From positions 1 through 64,000 of the forward strand of contig JAGYVD010000002.1 in the NCBI GenBank assembly GCA_021209875.1: DNA of 64,000 nucleotides, in the 5' to 3' direction. The first letter of the stretch is position 1. Each line of letters begins with the position of its first letter. Source of the DNA: Rosellinia necatrix (Eukaryota; Ascomycota; Sordariomycetes; Xylariales; Xylariaceae). A program made the position numbers and the translations under genes. The notes beneath the pieces were generated by a model. That model saw only the letters and a list, made by a program, of their open reading frames with translations. It was not told the origin of the DNA and searched no databases. Below are positions 36,639 through 50,355 of the stretch, piece by piece.

Positions 36639-39239
36639 ATTTTTTTTTTATAAAAAAACTTAGCTTAAGTTTTTAGCTATGCAAAACTAAAAATATGTTA
36701 AGCTGATTTTTTTTTAAAGCTGTTTATGCTACGTTTAAAGCTTAAACTAAAAACTTTTAAATTAATATTTTTAAGCAGTAAAAAAATATTTTTGGCGTAT
36801 ATAATTAGTTAAAATTTAAAAGTTTTTAATTTTTAGTTTTATATTTATTATATTAATTAATTAATTTTTATTTGATTTATTTTTAATTAAGCTATTTATT
36901 ATGTTATTTATATTTTATTTATAATTTTAGCTATGTTTTATTTTTAATATATTATTATTTTTATATGTTGTAACAAATATATTTTTTTTAGCTGCTTTAA
37001 TAGTTTTATTTTTTTTAAGTATTTATTATAATATTTTTTTAGCTTAACTAAAGCGTTTTTTAAGTTAGCAGCTAAATATTAATTATTGTTATGCTTTTAG
37101 CTTTTTTAAAACATTTTATAAAACAGTTTTTTTTTTAGATTTTTAATAATAAAAATTTTTTTATTTTTTTTTTTTTTTTAGCGCTTTATTAACTACTTTT
37201 TTTTTTAATTAAAACATTTTTTATTTAAATAAAAAATTATTAACGTATTTTTATAGTTGTTTAATATAAAATTAACAGCTTTTTAGCTATATTGTTAATA
37301 ATTTTAGTTTAAATATATTAAAACAGTTAGTTTTAATATTAATAATTTTATAAGCTTGTTATATTATTAAATAGTTTAGTTTATTATTAAATTAATTAGT
37401 TTTTTTTTTTTTATAGTATAAATATATAGTTTTTAATTATAAAGTCTAAGTTTTATTAATGCTTGTTAGCTTATATAATTATTTATTATTATATTTTTAT
37501 ATTTATATTTTTGTTTTTTAACGTAGTTGCAGACTTTTTATAAACGTTTAAGCTTTTTTAAATAGTTTTTTTAATTTATTTTTTTATAGTTGTTTTATTT
37601 TTATTTAAAACTTTTAATTAAATATTATATTTATTAGCTTTTTATTAATATTTTTTTAAAAACAGTTTTTTAAAGCTTTATAAAATAAAAACGCTTATAT
37701 AACGTTTAAAATTAAAAACGTTTTAAACTAGTTTTTTAAAAATAATTAATAAATAGTTGCAGCTATTAATTTATTTATTAATATATTATTTTTATTTGTT
37801 TTATTAATTAATAATGTTTTATTATAAAAAGTCCAGCTTTATATTATAGATTTTTAATAATTTGTTTATAAAATTAATAATAAACTAGCTTTTTTATTAC
37901 TAACTATTATTTTTAGCTATTTATATATTTAATAAAAACTTTTATAATATATTTTAGCAGCATTTTTGCTATTATTAATTTTTATATATAGTTATTTATA
38001 TTAGTTTTAATAGTTTATTAATTATATAAAATATTATATTATTTTTATATTTATTTTTAAAAAGCTTTTAAAATTAATTATTATATATTGTTATATATAT
38101 TTTAGCACCGGTAAAAAATTAGCTTTTTTAATATTTTATTATAAAAAACTTTTATAACATAATAAAAATAGTTTATTATATATTAATCGATTTTATAATA
38201 TAGCTTTAGCTATTAATAACGTTAAAATATTAAATATTTTATTTTTTATAACTTAAATATGCTGTTATTAATTTTATATAAGCTTTTTAATTATTTAAAT
38301 CTATAGATTATTTAATTTAAAACAACTAATTTTTTTTATATAATAAAAATCTGTTAATATTAATTAATTAAAGTTTTTATTAGCTTAAGCTTTTTTTAAT
38401 ATTTATTTAAACTAGTATTATATTAATTAATTTTAAATATTACGTTTATAAATATTATTTTTAACAGCAGTAAAAATATAATATTTTTATAGTATATATT
38501 TTATATATAGTTTTTATTATTTTAAAATTATTAATTTAAAAAAGCTATAATTTTTATTTATTTTTTGCTGTTTTTATTTTTAAATTTTTATTAATTTAAA
38601 AAAATATCTGCTATTATGTTTTTTAATCTTAGGCAATATATAATATTAAAATTATAATATATAATAAGCTTAGCTTATTTAGCCTGTTTTAAGTTCAGGA
38701 TTTTTTATATTAAAATATTTTAATAAAATATAATTTATAATAACTAAAAATAGTTGTAGCTGCTATAAGTTTATTAGTTCTGTTTTTAATAAAGCAGCTT
38801 TTTAACTACTGCTAGTATTTTTTTATTATAAATATTATAGTTTAATTTTACGTTATAAAAAGTTTTTACATAAAATATAATTAGCTGTTATAAAACGTTT
38901 ATAGTTTTTTTTTATAATAAAACGCCGGCGGCTATACTATTAAATATATTTATTTTTATTTAAGTTTTATTTTTATAAGTAAAATGTTTTAGCATTAACG
39001 CGCTAATTAGTTTATTTTTAACGTTTTAAACGTTTTTTAATAAAAATTTAATTAAATTAAATTAGCTTTAATATAAATTAAATTATTTAATAGTTTAGCT
39101 ATTTATTTATATTTATAAATAAACTTTTATAAAAGTTATAAAAACTTAAAAATAACCGCACTTTTTTAATAACGTTTTATTTTTTTTTAAATATTTTTAG
39201 CTATAAATAATTTTAATTTTATTAAAATTAATTTTTATA

Positions 39240-39360
39240 CTTTTAATTTTAATAATAAACTTAAAAACTTAGTTTTTTATATAAAACTTATATTTTTTAA
39301 ATCAGCTTATAATTTTATTTTTTAAAACGTAATAATATTTTATTTATATAATATTAATGT
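39240..39360 (-). pseudogene. Gypsy reverse-transcriptase remnant, element 2
   Basis: Minus-strand translation gives YYVLKNKII.., then FKKYKFYIKN.VFKFIIKIKSIKI-like text. This fits the conserved Gypsy block in which a Leu/Lys-rich helix is followed by KCEF..TEV.FLGFIIS..GI. In-frame stops are all explained by G-to-A changes. Confidence 0.55.
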
Positions 39361-40343
39361 TTTAATTTATTATTTAAATAAATCAGGATATTATTAATAT
39401 AAACTATACAAAAATATCTAAGTATTTTTATAATATATTATTAATATACTTTTAAAAGTCGCTAGCTTATTAATTAATTTAAAAATAATATTTTAAACTA
39501 ATAAGCTTTATATTACGTTTAAAAACAATTAATTATTTATTTTTTTATAATATAAATATAATAAAATATTTATTTAATATTAATTTTAATAAATATTTTA
39601 GCTTATGTTATATAAGCTAGTATTTTTTAATTAATAATAATAAATATTAATTTTTTATATTAAAACGTTTAATTTTTATAATTAACATATAAATATAACG
39701 ATCTGTTATTTTTTATATAAACAATATAAAAACAGCTTAAAAACCAGCGTAAGTTTTATAAATCTTTTGCTAAATTATTGTAAATATACTGTTAGCAGGT
39801 CTTAGCTTTTTAAATAATATTTTATAAAAAAATTATATTTTAATATTTTTAAGTTTTAATTTAAAATTAAGCAGTAATTTATTTCAAGCTTATATAAAAA
39901 CAAATTGTTTAAAACAGCTTTTAAAAAATATTTAAATATTTGTAGTAAACTTTTAAAATAATTTATTGCAAGTTTTTTTTAATTCTATTTTATTTTTAAA
40001 TAACAGCTTATTTTAAGTTTTTATTATTTATTATTTATTATTTTATTAATTTTATACAGCATAGTTATAGTGTAATATATTATATTATTTTATTATAATG
40101 TTATATTAAAAGCTATAGCTTTAATAGTTGCAATTTTTATTAATTAATATTTATATTATTTAATAATATTTTGCTAAAGTTAATAAAAGTTTTAAACGTT
40201 TTTTTTTAATAAAGTTTTTATTTTAGGCCTAATTTTTATTATTTTAAAAGCTAATTTAGTTTTTTACCTTAATATTTTTTTTATTTTATATATTTTTTAT
40301 ATAGTTTTATTTTTTGTTTAAAACACCTGCTAGTTTTAAAGTT

Positions 40344-40546
40344 TGATAGAGTCCCCAAAGGGGCCCATATTAATCGAGCCAACGGCTCGTGTATTATTAG
40401 ATTAAATAGGTTGCACAGGCTACGGCTGGCAACAGGTGGCCTACGGCCACCCCTGCAGGGGTTAATTCTAAACTTATTAGAATTTTTTATTTAGCAGAAG
40501 AATTAATAAAAGCATTTTTTTTTTTATTTTTATACTAATTTTTTTA
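40344..40546 (+). repeat. left LTR of element 3
   Basis: 203 bp. Retains a GC-rich palindromic core at 40435-40460: GGTGGCC-TAC-GGCCACC followed by CCCCTGCAGGGG. Its inner 80 bp are AT-converted. Confidence 0.9.
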
Positions 40547-43452
40547 AAATAGTATATTTATATAACTAATAAATTTTATTATTAAACTAAACTAAACTAA
40601 TATTATTTTTTAGATTTTTAAAGTTAAAAAATTTTGTTTATAACTAAAAATTTAAGCGTGCGCGTTTTAATCCAGCTATAACTAAATAATTAATATAAAT
40701 AAAATATTATTTTAGCAACTATTTTTTTTTATATAAATTATATATTTTATTAAAGCTTATAAATAAGCAGTTGTTAAAAAATGTTTAATAGTTTATTTTT
40801 ATGTTTTAAAAGTTATTATTATTAAAGTTATATATTTAAGCGTGTTTAATAACTAAAGTATATTTAGATTTATAAACGTAATAAATTATTTATTTTTATT
40901 TATTATTAAAAAAGCGCTAGTAAATATATTTATTAAACAATTATAAATATATATATTATAGTCTAAAGCTAAAATCTTTTAAAAATAGTTTTATTATTTT
41001 ATTTTTTATATGTATAGTTTACTCTGTTTTACCCCTATAGCTTTTAAACCACAAGTTAACAAATTAAAAGCAATAGTTAATAATATTTATACGTAAAAAC
41101 TATTTAAATATATTATATATATATTTAAACATTTTTTTAATAATATGTTTAATTTTTTTAAGCTTATAATAATATTATGTTATTATATCTTGTTATATAT
41201 ATTAAGCTTAAATATAAACGCTTTTAAAAAAATTTTAATAAAATATTTTAAATCGGTATAATTTTTATTTAAAAATATACTGCTGCTAAAACAACTTAGC
41301 TTAAACTAAAAAACTGTTGATTATTTTTTAAAATATTAAAAATAAACTAACGTTTAAATTAATATTTTATATAAAAACATAAAAACTATAAAAATATTTT
41401 TTAACTTAGTTTTAAAATTAATTAAGCAGGTTTAAAAGTTTTTAAACTTTTAAAAATATAAATATTAAATTTTTAATAATATAAAACTTAAAACTATAGC
41501 TAACTAAAAATAATATTAAAGCTAATAAAGCTATAGATTAATTATTTAAAATAAAACCTGCCGATAAAACAAAAATAAAGCTGCTATATTAACTAATGTT
41601 TAAATAGCCAGCATATAAAATATAATTATAAATATTTTAAATAAATTAAATATTGCAACTATTATATTTTTTATATGTTTTATTAAATATAAACTTTTTA
41701 AAAAATAATATCTTAGAACTTTTTATTAAATATTAAAACAATTTTTATAAGCGCTGTAATAATAAAAACGGAAGTAATAACTATTGTTGTAATAAAAACT
41801 ATAGTAATAATAATTTATTTGATTTTTTTAGCTTAAATAGTTCTAACGATAATAAATATAGTTATACTACGTTAAATTAATAAAAACAGTTTATATTAAA
41901 TATAATAGCTAAAATAAAAAAAGCATATATAAAATTAAATAAAATAATATTAATATTTTTAATTTAAAATAAAAAACTTTAATAATAAAAATATATAACT
42001 AATAAAAAAATATAATTTATATAAACGTTTATTTTTTATTAATTATATTAAATTATTATTAAAAAATAAAAACATTTAAGGTTTAAACGTTTAATAAATA
42101 ATTTATCTGTTTAATTATTTATTAATAAAATTAGCTTTATTATAATAAAACAGCAAAATCCACGCAAGCAATTAATATATATAAAAAAAAACAGGCTTAA
42201 ATATATTGTTTAAAAAACTATAAAAAAAATTTAAAACATAAGCTAATAAAACGTTTTAAAAGTTTATAAAAAAAACCTTATTTTAAAAAATATTGCAGAA
42301 AATTAAAACATACTTTTTTAGTTTATTTAACGCTAAATATAATATATTAAAACTATAAAAACATTATAAAAAGCAATAAAAACTAGCATAAAATTATAAA
42401 AATATTTATAACTAATAAAAAACATAATTTTAAATTATATTTAACTTTTAAATTAAAAAAACTTTAGCTAATTATATATATAAAATAAAAACAGCTAATA
42501 TAAGCTAAAACGTAAAATTAAAAAATATATTTAAATATTAAACTAAAAATAATATTAATAAATTTAATATTAGCTATTAAAACAACTTATTAAAAAGCTA
42601 TAATTATTAACCTGATTAAAAAAATATTAATTAAATAATAAATATTTTAAAAATTAAAGCTAAAACAGCTGTAAATATAGTCGTAAATAATATTAAAGCT
42701 GGAGTAAAAATTATAACATTTAAAATAGCAGCTGTAAAAAAAGCCGCAAGCGTTAGAACTAAAACTGCAATAATTATTAAAAAAATAAAAAAAACTATTA
42801 AAAATTAAAAAGTTATAATTAAAAGCGTAATTAAAAACGTAACTATAATTATAATTAAAATTAAAATTATAGATATTTAAATCGTAAAAATTATAATTAA
42901 AATTAAAAAAAAAACGATTAGCGTTTATTCTACGTATATTTTGCAAATAATAGTATAAATAAATAAAAAACTAAACGAAATAATAACAAAAACGCGTTTT
43001 TTTATTTAATATTAGATTTAGTTTTTATTTATTATTAATACTATTAAATTTATAAATTAAAAACTATTTTAAAGTTATATATAAAAAGTATAACTTTTAT
43101 ATTAAATTAAAAAAATACAACATTTTTTTTAATTATATGTAAAAATATATTTATAAGTACTACTTTTAAAAACTATTTTTATATAACTAATTTTTTAAAT
43201 ATTTATAAAATTACATTAAAACTAAAATTAAAACTATTAAACAAATTAAAACTAAAAATAAAATTATTAAATAAAAAAAAGTAAATTATAACGTGTTAAA
43301 AACACGTTTTAATATAATATATAAAGCAGCTAATAATATTTTTAACTGCAAAATCTTTATAATTAAAGCGTTAAATATTAACAATAGATATAATAAAGCT
43401 TTTTAATTAAATTATATATATCTGCAGATTAATATTAAGCTGTTTTTAGTTG

Positions 43453-43712
43453 TGTTGCACCAGTTATAATTAAGAAGTCAAGGCTCCAGCAATAAGTGAT
43501 GTATTATATAAAAAAATCTATAGATGAAAAAAGAAAGAGTAAGTAGAAGGAATTAGCTTATTAGAATTCTGGCTAAGTGCAGGTGTGTAAAGTAGGTCTA
43601 GTTTATGCGCTATAGCTGGTTTATACGTGCTAGTTAGCAGCAGATATATAAATGTTTTATATATGCATGCTATATATGCTATATATAGCTAGTTATTTAA
43701 TTATTTATAACT
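43453..43712 (-). repeat. left LTR of element 4
   Basis: 260 bp. The first 190 bp are relatively spared from RIP; the inner end is AT-converted. Confidence 0.88.
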
Positions 43713-43880
43713 ATTTTTTTTAAAAAAAAAAATAGCTTGTTTATAAAATATGTTTAAGTTTTAAACGTGCAACTTTTATATACTTTTTAATAAAAAAAAA
43801 ATTGCTTTAAATATTTATTTATATAACGTTTTTTAAGCTTTTATATTATTAAATTATTATATAAGTTTTTTTTATATTAC

Positions 43881-44063
43881 TAGTATAGTTTACTAGGGGT
43901 AGTGTGGTTAAGTCTGTAAAAGTGTGATGTAGAATTAAAGAAGGAAGGGCCTCTGGTCCCGCAGGGACCAGAAGCCTTAGGCTAGTACCTTATCTAATCT
44001 ACACAATCCTTATCTAGCTAGCTGCGCTAGCTAGATAAGGAGCCCCCCTTCCTGACTGTGTCA
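43881..44063. mobile_element. solo LTR with strong hairpins, inside element 4
   Basis: 183 bp bounded by the exact 5-bp duplication ATTAC (43876-43880 and 44064-44068). It begins TAGTATAG (TG with a RIP change) and ends GTGTCA. Two hairpins: arms 43948-43960/43964-43976 around loop GCA (12 of 13 pairs), and arms 44008-44022/44026-44040 around loop TGC (15 of 15 pairs). Outer GGAAGGG/CCCTTCC could close them into one branched structure. It is nearly free of RIP although surrounded by destroyed DNA. Confidence 0.75.
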
Positions 44064-46440
44064 ATTACGTTGTTTTTTTAATTTTTTATTTTAGTTTATG
44101 CTTGTTTTTATTTTTGTTTTATTGTTTTTTTTTGTGCAGCTTTATTATTATTTTTATATATTAAATTAAACTTGTTTTTTTTTATAGCTTATAATTAATC
44201 GTTTAATTTTATCGGAAGTTTTACTACGTTTAAGTTTATATTATAAAATCTTTTTAATAATTCTATATTATTTTTAAAAATTTTTACTAAATATTATTTA
44301 TTATTAACGTTTTAATTTTTTAATTAATTTAATATTATAGTTTTTATAATATATTTTAAAGCTTTAATTTTTTAATAATAAATTTTTTTTTTTTATAGCT
44401 TGATTAATTTTTGTTTAAGTTTTCGGCTTTTTAGCTTAATAGCAGATTATTTAAATATAATTATAATCGGTCGGTATAATATTAGTTTATTAATTTTTAA
44501 ATAAATAGTATTTTTAAAATAAATATATTTTTATTTTTATTAATTATTTTAAATTTTTATTACGTTATAAAATAGTTTAGTTTATTAAACAGGCGGTCTG
44601 TTTTTTATAACTGTTTTTTTTTTAATATTAATATATAGTTTTTTATATTAAAGTTAAAGTTTTATTATTTATAATTAACTTGTTTTATTATTTATATTTA
44701 AGTTTATTTTAAATGTTTTTAACTAAATTTATAAAATAAATTATTTTTAATATTTTTTTAAGCTTTTATTTTAAGTGTTTTTTTTAACTAATAATTTTTT
44801 AGTTTTTTACAGCCGTTTTATTTTTTAGTTAAAATTAAAAAACATTAAAATTTTATTTTTATTTTATAAAATAATAGTTTTATAAACTTATAAAATAATA
44901 ATGCTTAAATATAATTTATTGCTAATATTTATTTTAACTAATTATTTTAATAATAATTAATATAAAGCTTTAATTACTAATTAAAATATTTATTTATAAT
45001 TTTTATTTGTTTAACTATTTTATAATATTTTATAAAAGCTAATATATATTTTATATTTATTAATTTATATAATTTATTAATAAAAACTAAAATAAATTAT
45101 AATTTTTATCTAATATTATTATTATAAATATATTAAATACTTAAAAGAATTTTTATAATATATTTTTGCTATATTAGTTATTATAGCTTATATTATATAA
45201 AAAATTATTTATGTTTTTTTTTTTAAACGGTTTATTATAACTAGCGTATTATTATATTTATGCTTATTTTTAAGCTTTTATTTAAAATTTATTACTAAAT
45301 GTTGCTATATATAATTAAAAATTAATAGCAGTTTTAAAAACCTTAGGGTTTTATTATAAAATATTTTTACCGGCTAATATTTTATATAGTTTATTATATA
45401 TATATTATAACTATTAGCTAGTTTAAGCCACTAGTATTTTTTAACACCAGCTTTTAAATTTTACGTTTATTTAAATAAACTATAAGCATATAATTATAAA
45501 TTTTTAAATAAATCTAGTTTTTAAATAAAAATAATTAAAAACTACTAGTTTTTATAAATTATTATTAATTTATTTTTAAGTTATTATAGGTTGTTATTTT
45601 TGTTTTTTAGCTTTTTATTAATAGATTTTTATTTTAAAGTTCTTCTGATTTTTTTAATATGTTGTTAATTAATTAAAAATTATTTAATTTTTTATTTTTT
45701 TTATAAAGCTAATATAAAACTTAACATTTTTTATTTATAAAAATATTAATTTTGTTTTATTAATAATAAATTAAAATATCGTTAAATATTTTTAAGTTTT
45801 TTTTAGCTTTTATATTATTAAATTTTTTATTTTTATAATAAAACGTCAGCTATTATGTTTTTTTTAAAACAAAAATAATTAAAAGTTATATTTTAAAAAT
45901 AATTTAATTTATTTAGCTTATTTTAAATTTAAATACTACTTTATATTAAAATGTTCTAATACTTAATAGTCTATAATTATAAAAAAGGTTTTTTTCGGCT
46001 ATTTATTAATTTTAGTTTTTATTTTTTTAATGCTATAATTACTGCTAGCATTTTTTTATTAAAAATATTATAGTTTAATTTAACGTTATATAACGTTTTT
46101 AAAAAATAAGCGGTAAAATATTATTTATTCCCGTATAACTGCGATAATATTTCCGCTATAACTCTATTAAACAAATTAGTTTTTATTTTTATAAACAGTT
46201 TATATTAATAATATTTTAATAAAAAAGCTGTTATTAAAGCTTTTTTTAACTAATAAAAAACTTTGTTGCAGTTATTTATTTATTTAAAAACTTTATTTTT
46301 TATATTAAACAGTTTATAAAAATTATAATATAACTATATTAATTAATAAATTTTTAATAAAAGTTATAAAATTTTAAAAATAATTATATATTTTTACTGT
46401 AGTAGATAATTTTTAATTTACTACGGCTTTTATTTTATAA

Positions 46441-46620
46441 AATTAACTTATATATTTTTAATGCTAATAATATAGCTTAAAAATTTAGTTTATTATATAT
46501 AAAATTCTGATTTTTTAAGTCAGCTTATAAGCTTGTATTATATAATTTATAAAAGACTTTTTAATATATATTTATTATATTTTTAAGTTATTTAAATAAA
46601 TAAATACGTTGTTTATATAA
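46441..46620 (-). pseudogene. Gypsy reverse-transcriptase remnant, element 4
   Basis: Minus-strand text includes YNKYILKSLL, YKLIS, KKSEFYI and TKFLSYIISIKNI, aligning with the conserved Gypsy order H..YVLKVL..L, YKLI, KSEF and FLGYIVS..GI. Stops interrupt it at Trp/Gln-type codons as RIP would cause. Confidence 0.65.
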
Positions 46621-49600
46621 ACGTTATAAAATCGTTTAAAAATTAAATAATATATTATTAATATACTTTTAAAACATAAATAAACTGTTTATTAATTTAA
46701 ATAATAATACTTTATAATAATATATTTTATATTTTATATAAAAATAATTAAATTTTATTGCTTTTATATATATAAATATAATAAAAAGCTTGTTTTATAT
46801 TAATTTTTATAAAAATTTTAATATTTAAAATATAAAACAAAATTTTTTAATAAATAATAACAAATACTTATTTTTTTGTAATTTCGTTTAGTTTTCGATA
46901 GTTTATATAAAAACAGAGTCTTTTTTAGCTTTTTTATAAATAAAATAAACAACATATATAAAGCGTTGTTAAATTTAATAAAACTTTTTATAAGTTATTA
47001 ATCAGATATTTTTGCATAGCTTTTAATTTATTAAGTAATATTTTATATAAAAATTATATTTTAAGTTTTTAATTAACTTGTTTTTATAAAATTTATTTTA
47101 TAATTTATATGCCGTTAATAAAAAGTAAATTATTTAACTTTTTTATTTAATATGTTAAAAAATTATAATATTTTAAAAATATAAGTTGTAATGTTTTCTG
47201 TTTTAACTTGTTTTTATTTTTTATTTGTTTATTTTTTTTTTTATTTATTAGTTTATTAATTTAATAAATGCTGGTAATTTATATTTTATTAGCGCTGCGG
47301 TTTTTTTTTATTAAAGTTATAAATATAATAATATTAAAAGTAGCGATTTAAAAGTTGGTTTTTTTTTTATACTAGCTTATACTGTTTTTTTTTATATAAT
47401 AAAGCCTGTTAATATTAAACTTTTATAATGTTAATATATTTTCGTCGGCTTTTTTTAAAGTTGATTTTTTTTTTAACACAAAAAGTGTAATTTTTTTTAA
47501 GTTTTTTTTTATTTTTATTAAATAGTTTTAGGTTAAGTTGCTTTTTTTTATTTTTATTTTTTATATTATGTTTTTAAAAATATTTGCTGCTGCGTTTTTT
47601 TTTAGTACTTTTTTTTTTATTAAATTTAATATTATAATTTTATTAATTAGCGTTTTTTAATATTTTAAATATTATATTTAAGTTTTTATTTTATTTATAG
47701 CTAGTATATAATTATATTTATAATTTTTAATAAGTTAGAAAAAATATTAAAGCATATTATTTTATATTTAATAATATATTATTTTATTTAAACTATTTTT
47801 TTTAATAACAATTTTATAGTTTATGTTTAGCATGCTAATAAAAATATTTTTAAAAGTTTTATTATATATTTTTAAAATTAGTTATAACGCTGTATTAATT
47901 TTCTAATCTGATTTTTATTATATTTAATAATTATTTATCGTTTAAACTTATTTATAATTAATAAATTAAATAGTTTTATTAGTTTTTAATAAAAATATAT
48001 TTATATATATATATATATTTGCTTTTATATTTTTAAATATATTATAACTTGTTAAAATAATCTATTATTATATAAAATATAAATATATAATAAAAGTTTA
48101 TTGTTTAAATAATTATTTATTATATTTTTTTATTTATAAATAATAATCCTAGCTTTAAAAAAAGTTTATTTATTTTAAAGTTATTTTTTCTTATTTTATT
48201 ATTAAAAGTGTTTTTTTGCTACTATAGCAGGGGTTAGTTTATATTTGTTTATAATAACGTTAACATATATATTGCGCTATATTTAATTAAAAGTTTTAAA
48301 AGCAGTTTTTTATAATATATTTTTTTATTTATAATAAAAATATTTATTTTTATAATTAGCTGTTTTATTTTTTAATTAATAATTTAAATATTTAGTTTTA
48401 GCTGCTTAATAATATAAATAAAAAAAATATTTGTTTTTTAGCAGGTGTTATAAACATATAGCTACGTTAAACATAAATTATATTTTTAAGATTTTTTTTT
48501 ATTTTATAAGCGTTAATATGCTTTTAATTATTAACTAATAAATAATAAGCTATTTATATGCAGTATTTTATATATATATTAAAATCTATTAATTTTTAAA
48601 ATATTTAGAAATTATTTTTATTATAAGCTATAAAAACAATTTATTTTTAAACTTTTTTTATTTAGTTTTATTAAAACAAGTTTTGCCGGCTAGTTTTATA
48701 AAATCTGTTTTAAATTAAATAAATTTAAATAAAATATATTTATTAAACCTTAATAATTTATAATCAGCTTTTATTTTTTTAAAACATTTATATTTTTATA
48801 AATATTATATAAATATTATATTAAGTTTTTAAACGTTATAATTATATTAAAATGCTTATTAAACAAATAAAAATTAAGTTTTTAAAGCTTTTTAATAAAA
48901 TAAAACTTAATGTTGTTTATTTATATAAAATTATTTATAAACTAATCTATGTTAATTTTAAGCGGTTTATTATATTATAATATTAAACTTTAAAATTAAT
49001 TTTGTTTTTAGTATTTTTATTATAAAATTTATTTATTAAAATTTTAATAAACTTATAAAAATTTTTTAAAAACTTTTAAAAAAAATATTTTTTATTTAGT
49101 TAAACAAATCAACTACGCGTTAATTTAATTTATATAAAAATTTTATAAACGATTTTAATTTTTAGTTATTATTTTAAGTTTAATTATAACGTAGTTTATA
49201 GCGGCATTATTAAAACTTTTATTAGTTTAAATATAAAAATTAATAAAAAATAAAATAATATAATTTATTTAATTTTTATTAAGCTTTTAAATAATTTTTT
49301 ATAAATTAATAAAATAACTATATATTATTTTTAGTTTTATAGTTTTATTTTTAAGTTTTTTAAACTTTTTTAATTTTTATTTTATTAAATTATATATGTT
49401 TTAAATTTTTAGCTTATTTAAAAACAATTTTTGTTTATTTTATAATATATTATATAAAAACGTAGTAATTTATTATTATTTATCGAAATATTATTAATAT
49501 ATATATTTAAAGCTTTATTTTATTAAATAAAGCAGCAGCAGTAAAAAATATTTAAACTAAATTAATAAAAGCTTTAAAGTTAATTAATTTTTTACTGTTT

Positions 49601-50096
49601 AGCTAAGCTAAAATATTTTTTTTTATTATTAGTTTTTATAAAAAAACAGTTCGCTTATTTTTAACAGCTATATTTACAAATTATTATATTAACAAGCCGA
49701 CAGCTTTAAAAAAACTTGTTAGTTTTATTATATAATGCTTTTTAAAATTAAAGTTTTAAATTTATAAATAAAATTTAAAAATAAGTTTTATAAATAATTT
49801 TAAGCGCTAATTTTAATTTTATTTTTAGTTTTTATAGCTAATTATATTATGTTAAGTTTTTAAAGCTAAATTAAATATATTTAGTTTTATATATATTATT
49901 AAAAGTTTTACTAATAAAATAATTAAAAAATTTAAAAGCTAAGCGGGATAAAATCGTTTTTTAACGTGCTAAATTTTTAGCTTGTTTTTAGCCGCTTCTA
50001 GCTTTAATAATAAAAGCTATTTTTAAATCGGTTTTATAAAAAATATTTAAAAAAGCAGTTTTAATATTTTAAAAAAAAATTAAATAATTTATAAAT

Positions 50097-50355
50097 TGTT
50101 GCACTAGTTATAATTAAAAAGTTAAAGCTTTAGCAATAAATAATCTATTATATAAAAAATCTATAAATAAAAAAAAAAAAAAAAAATAAAAGAAATTAGC
50201 CTACTAAAATTCTAGCTAAATGCAGGTATATAAAATAGGTCTAGTTTATACGCTACAGCTGGTCTATGCGTGCTAGTTAGCAGCAGGTGTACAGATGTTC
50301 CGCACGCGCATGCTACGCATGCCGCGTGTGGCCAGTTATCCAGTTATCCGTAACT
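50097..50355 (-). repeat. right LTR of element 4
   Basis: 259 bp. The inner half is A-rich and RIPed; the outer 130 bp are GC-normal (GCACGCGCATGCTACGCATG), the mirror image of the left LTR. Confidence 0.88.

Larger units (their letters stand above)
43453..50355 (-). mobile_element. nested element 4: Ty3/Gypsy LTR retrotransposon (innermost)
   Basis: Direct LTRs at 43453-43712 (260 bp) and 50097-50355 (259 bp), starting TGTTGCAC and ending TAACT. The flanking AGTTG at 43448-43452 and 50356-50360 is the target duplication (the terminal base could instead be the A, leaving GTTG). Total 6,903 bp, a normal length for a Gypsy element. The body is T-rich on the plus strand. Minus-strand translation at 46441-46620 reads as a Gypsy reverse transcriptase. 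An A-run adjoins the left LTR on the minus strand as a polypurine tract. Confidence 0.9.

Noticed and set aside
42647..42946. 99-codon minus-strand open frame rich in Asn, Tyr and Phe
   Set aside because: Composition reflects AT-rich simple sequence (ATTAAAATTAAAATTAT) inside a RIPed Gypsy element; no domain.
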